A DNA stretch of 49,482 nucleotides from an uncultured Methanobrevibacter sp. (lineage in GTDB: Archaea > Methanobacteriota > Methanobacteria > Methanobacteriales > Methanobacteriaceae): the NCBI GenBank assembly GCA_900319985.1, contig ONQL01000006.1, forward strand, positions 1-49,482, read 5' to 3'. Under the pieces are notes generated by a model. It searched no databases. It had not been told where the DNA came from and saw only the letters and a program-made list of their open reading frames with translations. The position numbers and the translations under genes are program-made. Positions within the stretch are counted from its first letter, which is position 1, and each line of letters opens with the position of its first letter. Below, piece by piece: positions 45,824 to 49,482 of the stretch.

Positions 45824-45863
45824 AAAAAAAGAAAAAGTGTAAAGGTTTAAAAATCCCCTACAC
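45824..45863 (-). terminator. Hairpin plus T-run terminator
   Basis: On the minus strand GTGTAGGGG pairs imperfectly with CCTTTACAC (45837-45863) around an A/T loop. TTTTTCTTTTTTT follows. Confidence 0.7.
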
Positions 45864-47602
45864 TATGAAAAAGTCATATAATGTGTAGCTGAAGCAGGTT
45901 TGTAGACTCCATCTCCCGCAAAACTGAATGAGAATGTTTGGGAATAAGTCAATGTAATAGTAATCGCTGAACCTGATTTTTCGGTTTTTGTACCTTGACT
46001 TGGAGAATAGACTTTAATCGGCTTGATTAATTCTTTTCCGTCAGTGCCCATCAAGGTCACAAGGGCTGTGGATAATGATACCCCATTTGGCAAAATAAGA
46101 CGAATTCCCTGATTAATTATGAAGTATGTTGTGATTTTTGAAGCTAAAACACGGGCGGAACTTTTTGCACTTCCCGCACGATATTTGTCGTTGGCTTTTG
46201 TGGAAATCTTGACTGCATGTTTGCCTTTGGAAAGACCCTTAGTTGAAAATGAAGCCACTCCTTTGCTGTTAGTTTTGGCAGTCATTGTTTTATAATTCTT
46301 GCCAGTGTATATTTTGACTGTTACAACGATTCCTGCAACTGCCTTTTTGGACGCCTTATTTAGAACATTAACCTTAAAAGCAGGACCCTTTTTAAAAACA
46401 GTAAGCTGTTCGGGAGCAGATATGGAAACTCCGGATTTGGAGATTTTAATTGAACTGGTTTTTGAGGAACCTGCACAGTTTTTGGTATCTTTAATGCTTA
46501 CAACAACATTATGTGTGCCTATGTCCAAAGAAGAAGTCTTATATTTTGCAATTCCCTTTGAATCAGTGGTTACTGTCACTGATTTATATTTTTTTCCAGT
46601 ATAAACCTTTAATGCCAGTTTGACATTTGGAACTGTCTGTCTGGTTTTTGAATTAGTAACTTTTATCTGGAAATATTTGCCGGATGCATAGGTAGTTGCC
46701 AGCTTGGTAGGGCTGATGGTTACCGGCGCCTTGGAAATCACAATATTACTTAATCTTGTGGAATCTGATTTAATTTTCTTTGAAACAACATTTGCAGTTG
46801 CTGAATAGGTTCCCACATCAAATGGAACCTTATAAGTGGCAATACCCTTGGAATTGGTGGTCACCTTGACTGTTTTACCGTTTGAAAATATAATCAGAAC
46901 AGTTTCGTTTGCTAACACCTTATTGTTTGTTGCGATAAGTGAAGCTTTTAAAACAACATTATTGTAATATGAACCCTCTTTTGAAAGCTTTAATGATGCC
47001 TTAATCACAGGAGCTGCAATGGTGGTTTCTATAGTGTCTGTAGACAGACGTTTTATCACCCCATTGACTTTGGCTTCGGTTCCTGTGGAAAGTGCCCCGT
47101 CATTATAAAATCCAACAAGCAGGTTAAATTTCTCCTCGAATATGTCAGGAATTGTGTATACTGCAATACCCTTTGAATCAGTTGTTATCTTGGCGTTATC
47201 GAATATCTCTCCCATAAATGCCAATGGTTTTGAATTCAAGTCTGCACCCAACACGTCATCCTGTGAGGCCTCAACTTTCTTATCAGGAATATAAGCAAAG
47301 ACACACAAATCAATATTAGGCAAAGGAGAATTGTCTGCCGCATCGGATAATTTGAAAGTGATTTGATTTACATCTGAAACATTAGGAGAATTCATTATTT
47401 CCAAATTAGCATGTACATATTCTTCATCCATCGTTAAAGTATTTTCTTTGTGACCATCATCAATTGCAACGGATTGCTGAGTGCTAACAGATTCATTAAC
47501 AGTTGAAACCTGTTTGTCAATACCATCTGCTGCACTGACTGCGGAAACTGCAAGCAAACATGCAATGATGACAGACATTATCATGATTTTCTTGTTGAAC
47601 AT
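45863..47602 (-). CDS. Secreted Ig-like repeat protein (adhesin-like)
   Basis: 579 residues from the ATG at 47602, which gives the signal peptide 'MFNKKIMIMSVIIACLLAVS'; the frame extends to 47656 without a better start. No Shine-Dalgarno is seen, and a TATA-like stretch lies about 26 bp upstream, so the mRNA is probably leaderless. The mature protein is a string of Ig-like modules with 'TTDSKGIA.Y' turns, followed by a ~90-residue C-terminal domain ending 'PASATHYMTFS'. There is no membrane anchor. It sits between pfdA and ftsY, genes adjacent in many archaea. Confidence 0.9.
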   Translation of the reverse strand: MFNKKIMIMSVIIACLLAVSAVSAADGIDKQVSTVNESVSTQQSVAIDDGHKENTLTMDEEYVHANLEIMNSPNVSDVNQITFKLSDAADNSPLPNIDLCVFAYIPDKKVEASQDDVLGADLNSKPLAFMGEIFDNAKITTDSKGIAVYTIPDIFEEKFNLLVGFYNDGALSTGTEAKVNGVIKRLSTDTIETTIAAPVIKASLKLSKEGSYYNNVVLKASLIATNNKVLANETVLIIFSNGKTVKVTTNSKGIATYKVPFDVGTYSATANVVSKKIKSDSTRLSNIVISKAPVTISPTKLATTYASGKYFQIKVTNSKTRQTVPNVKLALKVYTGKKYKSVTVTTDSKGIAKYKTSSLDIGTHNVVVSIKDTKNCAGSSKTSSIKISKSGVSISAPEQLTVFKKGPAFKVNVLNKASKKAVAGIVVTVKIYTGKNYKTMTAKTNSKGVASFSTKGLSKGKHAVKISTKANDKYRAGSAKSSARVLASKITTYFIINQGIRLILPNGVSLSTALVTLMGTDGKELIKPIKVYSPSQGTKTEKSGSAITITLTYSQTFSFSFAGDGVYKPASATHYMTFS

Positions 47603-47714
47603 AATATTTACTATATTAATCATCAATATTAAGTTAACTAAAGAAAAATATTTCATTAGGCCAAGCCATCTAAAAAAAATATGAACAAAATTTCAACGAA
47701 TGAAACTTAAACAA

Positions 47715-47760
47715 AAAAAAATAGAAAAAAAGAAAAAAATTGTAAGAGCATTATGCTCAT
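47715..47760 (-). terminator. Terminator of the translation-gene cluster
   Basis: On the minus strand GAGCA-TAA-TGCTC (47746-47758) overlaps the pfdA stop and is followed by a long T-rich run. It separates the conserved cluster from the adhesin gene. Confidence 0.7.
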
Positions 47761-48185
47761 TGGGTCATGTTGCCCTGAGCAGCAGCAGCCAGTTGTTCAG
47801 CCTGAGCCTGAAGATTTCCAACAATATCAGTGCATTGCTGTAAGTTAGCCAACATCTTGTCAAGGCTGTCTTTTAAATCTTCTTTCTGACCGGCAAGTAT
47901 TACACGAGCGCCATCTGCATCTTTTTTAACGGCAAAACCTGAACCGATACTTACAATAATTTCATCAGTACTTTTAAGTTCCCCTTTAATGAAAGAACCA
48001 GCACCTACAGGAACGAAAGCTTCAACAGAATCTTTTCCTTCGAGGTCATCTAAAGTGTTGGATAATGCATCAACTTCAGCAATGGAAGTTTGAATTAAAT
48101 CAATTTGCTGTTGAATTAATTCAGCCTGTTGCCTGTATGCATTGATTTCATTAAGAAGATTGTTTAATCTTTGCTGATCTTCCAT
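47757..48185 (-). CDS. pfdA: Prefoldin subunit alpha
   Basis: 142 residues with the alpha-prefoldin layout: an N-terminal coiled-coil helix ('LNNLLNEINAYRQQAELIQQ'), a beta-hairpin centre ('AFVPVGAGSFIKGEL', 'EIIVSIGSGFAVKK') and a C-terminal coiled coil. It assembles with prefoldin beta into a hexamer that holds nascent chains for the thermosome. It is the last gene of a cluster with rpl18a, eif6, rpl31e and rpl39e, 18 bp below rpl18a. Confidence 0.96.
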   Translation of the reverse strand: MEDQQRLNNLLNEINAYRQQAELIQQQIDLIQTSIAEVDALSNTLDDLEGKDSVEAFVPVGAGSFIKGELKSTDEIIVSIGSGFAVKKDADGARVILAGQKEDLKDSLDKMLANLQQCTDIVGNLQAQAEQLAAAAQGNMTQ

Positions 48186-48203
48186 AATAACACCTTAGCG
48201 CAT

Positions 48204-48428
48204 TTATAAAATTTCTTTTACGATTGGGTCTAAAACATCTTCAGGAGCAATTTCTTCAATTTCAGCAATAGAAATTTGATTCCTGTTGATACCATGTTTA
48301 CTTCCGAAACGAGCGTAGATTTTGTTTTCTACATCTTCTTTACAAGTAGCTTTGTATTCTTTGGTAAACTTATGATATTCATCACCCATTACAAAAGTAC
48401 CTTTAACTCTGTAAATTTTAGTTATCAT
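48204..48428 (-). CDS. rpl18a: 50S ribosomal protein L18Ae (LX/L20A)
   Basis: 74 residues, the usual length of archaeal L18Ae. 'YRVKGTFVMGDEYHKFTKEY' and 'KIYARFGSKHGINRNQI' are characteristic. It is a large-subunit protein lying 24 bp below eif6, in the order usual for archaea. Confidence 0.95.
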   Translation of the reverse strand: MITKIYRVKGTFVMGDEYHKFTKEYKATCKEDVENKIYARFGSKHGINRNQISIAEIEEIAPEDVLDPIVKEIL

Positions 48429-48452
48429 ATTAAATCCCTCATGATATATTAA

Positions 48453-49127
48453 TTAAAAATCATCATCTAAAAAGCCTAATGCTTCTTCAACTCTAGCCAT
48501 TTCAGGACCAGTACTGTCTTTAGCAACAATAGCACCATTTGAATTGGAAATAGTGCATGCTCCGACTAAAGGAATTCCTTTGCCAACAGTACCAATATCC
48601 CCTTCTACACCAAATACTTCTTGAGCAAAATTAATTTCACTATTTACAGCCTGATTACTCATTAAAAATCCTTTGTTAGTAACAGTGATTAAAGAACCTA
48701 TAATGTCGCTTCCGACAATGGAGGATGATTTTGCATCAACATCCAAAGTTTCTTCAATTACTTCAATAGCTTCTTCCCCCAAAAATGGACTTACGATAGC
48801 ACCATTGTCATTGGCTGCGATAATGTTACCGACGGCAGTGTATTGACCAGGAAGAGTAGCTACTTTTAAACCAAGCTTTTCAAATTGTTCAATTTCTCTA
48901 TCTAAAACATGTGGGGAAACAACGATACCATTTGAATTAGCTACAGCTAAAGATCCAATGAGACTGCTACCTGAAATAGAAGATTTAACAACGTCAACGT
49001 CTAAAGTTTCCTTAATAATATCTGCTTTTTCATCCAAAAGGGTATAAGGAACGATTGCCATATCGTCAGTTGTTAAAACAAAAACACCTACGTTTGGATT
49101 GCCTACAATATCTACTCTTTTTAACAT
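48453..49127 (-). CDS. eif6: Translation initiation factor aIF6
   Basis: 224 residues, full length for the family. The five-fold repeat is visible through 'NPNVGVF', 'NSNGIVVSPHV', 'NDNGAIVSPFL', 'TNKGFLMSNQAV' and 'NSNGAIVAKDSTGPEM'. aIF6 binds the 50S subunit at the inter-subunit face and prevents premature joining with 30S. It is cotranscribed with rpl31e (45-bp gap) and rpl18a. Confidence 0.97.
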   Translation of the reverse strand: MLKRVDIVGNPNVGVFVLTTDDMAIVPYTLLDEKADIIKETLDVDVVKSSISGSSLIGSLAVANSNGIVVSPHVLDREIEQFEKLGLKVATLPGQYTAVGNIIAANDNGAIVSPFLGEEAIEVIEETLDVDAKSSSIVGSDIIGSLITVTNKGFLMSNQAVNSEINFAQEVFGVEGDIGTVGKGIPLVGACTISNSNGAIVAKDSTGPEMARVEEALGFLDDDF

Positions 49128-49172
49128 ATTGTCACCTCACATCACTCAATAGCATGGTAAAAGGTACTATAG

Positions 49173-49418
49173 CTATTCTGCTAAAGTAGCTTGTACAATA
49201 CCATCATCATCTTTGACTGCTTTTACAGTAATTTTAGAAGGTATTTTTTGAATACCTCTTTCCCAAATAGCATGATTGATAGATTCATCAATTTTAACAT
49301 CTTCAGCTTTCATGTGTTTGGTTAAAAAGTTTTTAATTTCTCTGATAGCTCTAGGAGCTCTGATAGTCCTTTTAACATTTTTCACATTTCTAAGTGGAAT
49401 TGTGTAAACTCTTTCCAT
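49173..49418 (-). CDS. rpl31e: 50S ribosomal protein L31e
   Basis: 81 residues, typical length. 'YTIPLRNVKNVKRTIRAPRA', then 'FLTKHMKAEDVKIDESIN' and 'IWERGIQKIPSKI' match archaeal L31e. It is located near the peptide exit tunnel of the large subunit. The ATG at 49418 follows GAGGGGTTAT. It is preceded by rpl39e. Confidence 0.96.
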   Translation of the reverse strand: MERVYTIPLRNVKNVKRTIRAPRAIREIKNFLTKHMKAEDVKIDESINHAIWERGIQKIPSKITVKAVKDDDGIVQATLAE

Positions 49419-49430
49419 AATAACCCCTCA

Positions 49431-49482
49431 TTATAATTTAAGACTGTTTCTTCTCCAATGTCTAGGTTTTGGTCTGTATCTA
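49431..49482 (-). CDS. rpl39e: 50S ribosomal protein L39e (5' partial)
   Basis: Only the last 17 codons are in the window. They read 'RYRPKPRHWRRNSLKL' before TAA, the conserved 'RHWRR..LK' end of L39e. Position directly upstream of rpl31e supports the call; the two genes are almost contiguous. Confidence 0.88.
   Translation of the reverse strand, partial: RYRPKPRHWRRNSLKL

Noticed and set aside
1327..47602. LPXTG-type sortase signals on surface proteins
   Set aside because: No LPXTG was seen at the C-termini; only GNP-type tails or Lys-rich modules occur.

Overview
The window looks like the chromosome of a pseudomurein-walled methanogen, most probably Methanobrevibacter or a close relative. 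The right end carries an archaeal translation cluster: L39e (partial), L31e, aIF6, L18Ae/LX and prefoldin alpha. Most of the rest encodes very large adhesin-like surface proteins built from signal peptides, parallel beta-helix repeats, Ig-like repeats and Lys-rich C-terminal modules. Promoters have archaeal TATA boxes, intergenic DNA is AT-rich, and ribosome binding sites are of the GGTGA type. No rRNA, tRNA, CRISPR array or complete insertion sequence was seen.

Layout. 1-1223 (+): end of an Ig-repeat protein with a C-terminal peptidoglycan-binding-like domain. 1327-4099 (-): a beta-helix protein and a small secreted protein behind a promoter with a perfect 21-bp palindrome. 4396-9852 (-): a beta-helix adhesin carrying an intact papain-like (C1) peptidase and a 777-bp internal repeat. 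9953-11132 (-): an Rpn-like nuclease gene plus an orphan copy of its C-terminal cassette. 11321-13033 (-): a voltage-gated K+ channel and a DUF4013-like membrane protein. 13034-13376: a gap with a possible small RNA. 13377-25523 (-): two giant adhesins in the same frame, separated by one TAG codon. 25694-31150 (-) and 31419-34994 (+): a divergent adhesin pair with the same C-terminal module; the second carries another C1 peptidase. 35042-37348: a small TM2-like protein, an NSS-family transporter and a DUF4258-like protein. 37363-40846 (-): two tandem secreted glycosidase-like proteins. 41237-43939 (-): FtsY followed by a CapA-like protein. 44062-47602 (-): a TetR regulator, two short anchored proteins and an Ig-repeat protein. 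47757-49482 (-): the translation cluster.

How it fits together. The surface proteins would display adhesive beta-helix and Ig stalks, two of them carrying proteases. Three proteins end in a shared GNP + membrane segment + basic tail, and others in basic Ig-like modules that may bind the wall. The glycosidase-like and CapA-like proteins could act on wall or capsule polymers. FtsY supports the secretion route all of these proteins need.

The points most worth a second look are these. Three large surface-protein genes appear to start at AUU or AUC placed where AUG would normally sit behind a good Shine-Dalgarno. The Rpn-like gene has an internal Shine-Dalgarno/ATG and a duplicated C-terminal cassette, resembling an intragenic-antitoxin arrangement. 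Palindromes sit at predicted transcription starts of adhesin genes. Functional calls rest on motifs read by eye, without database searches.
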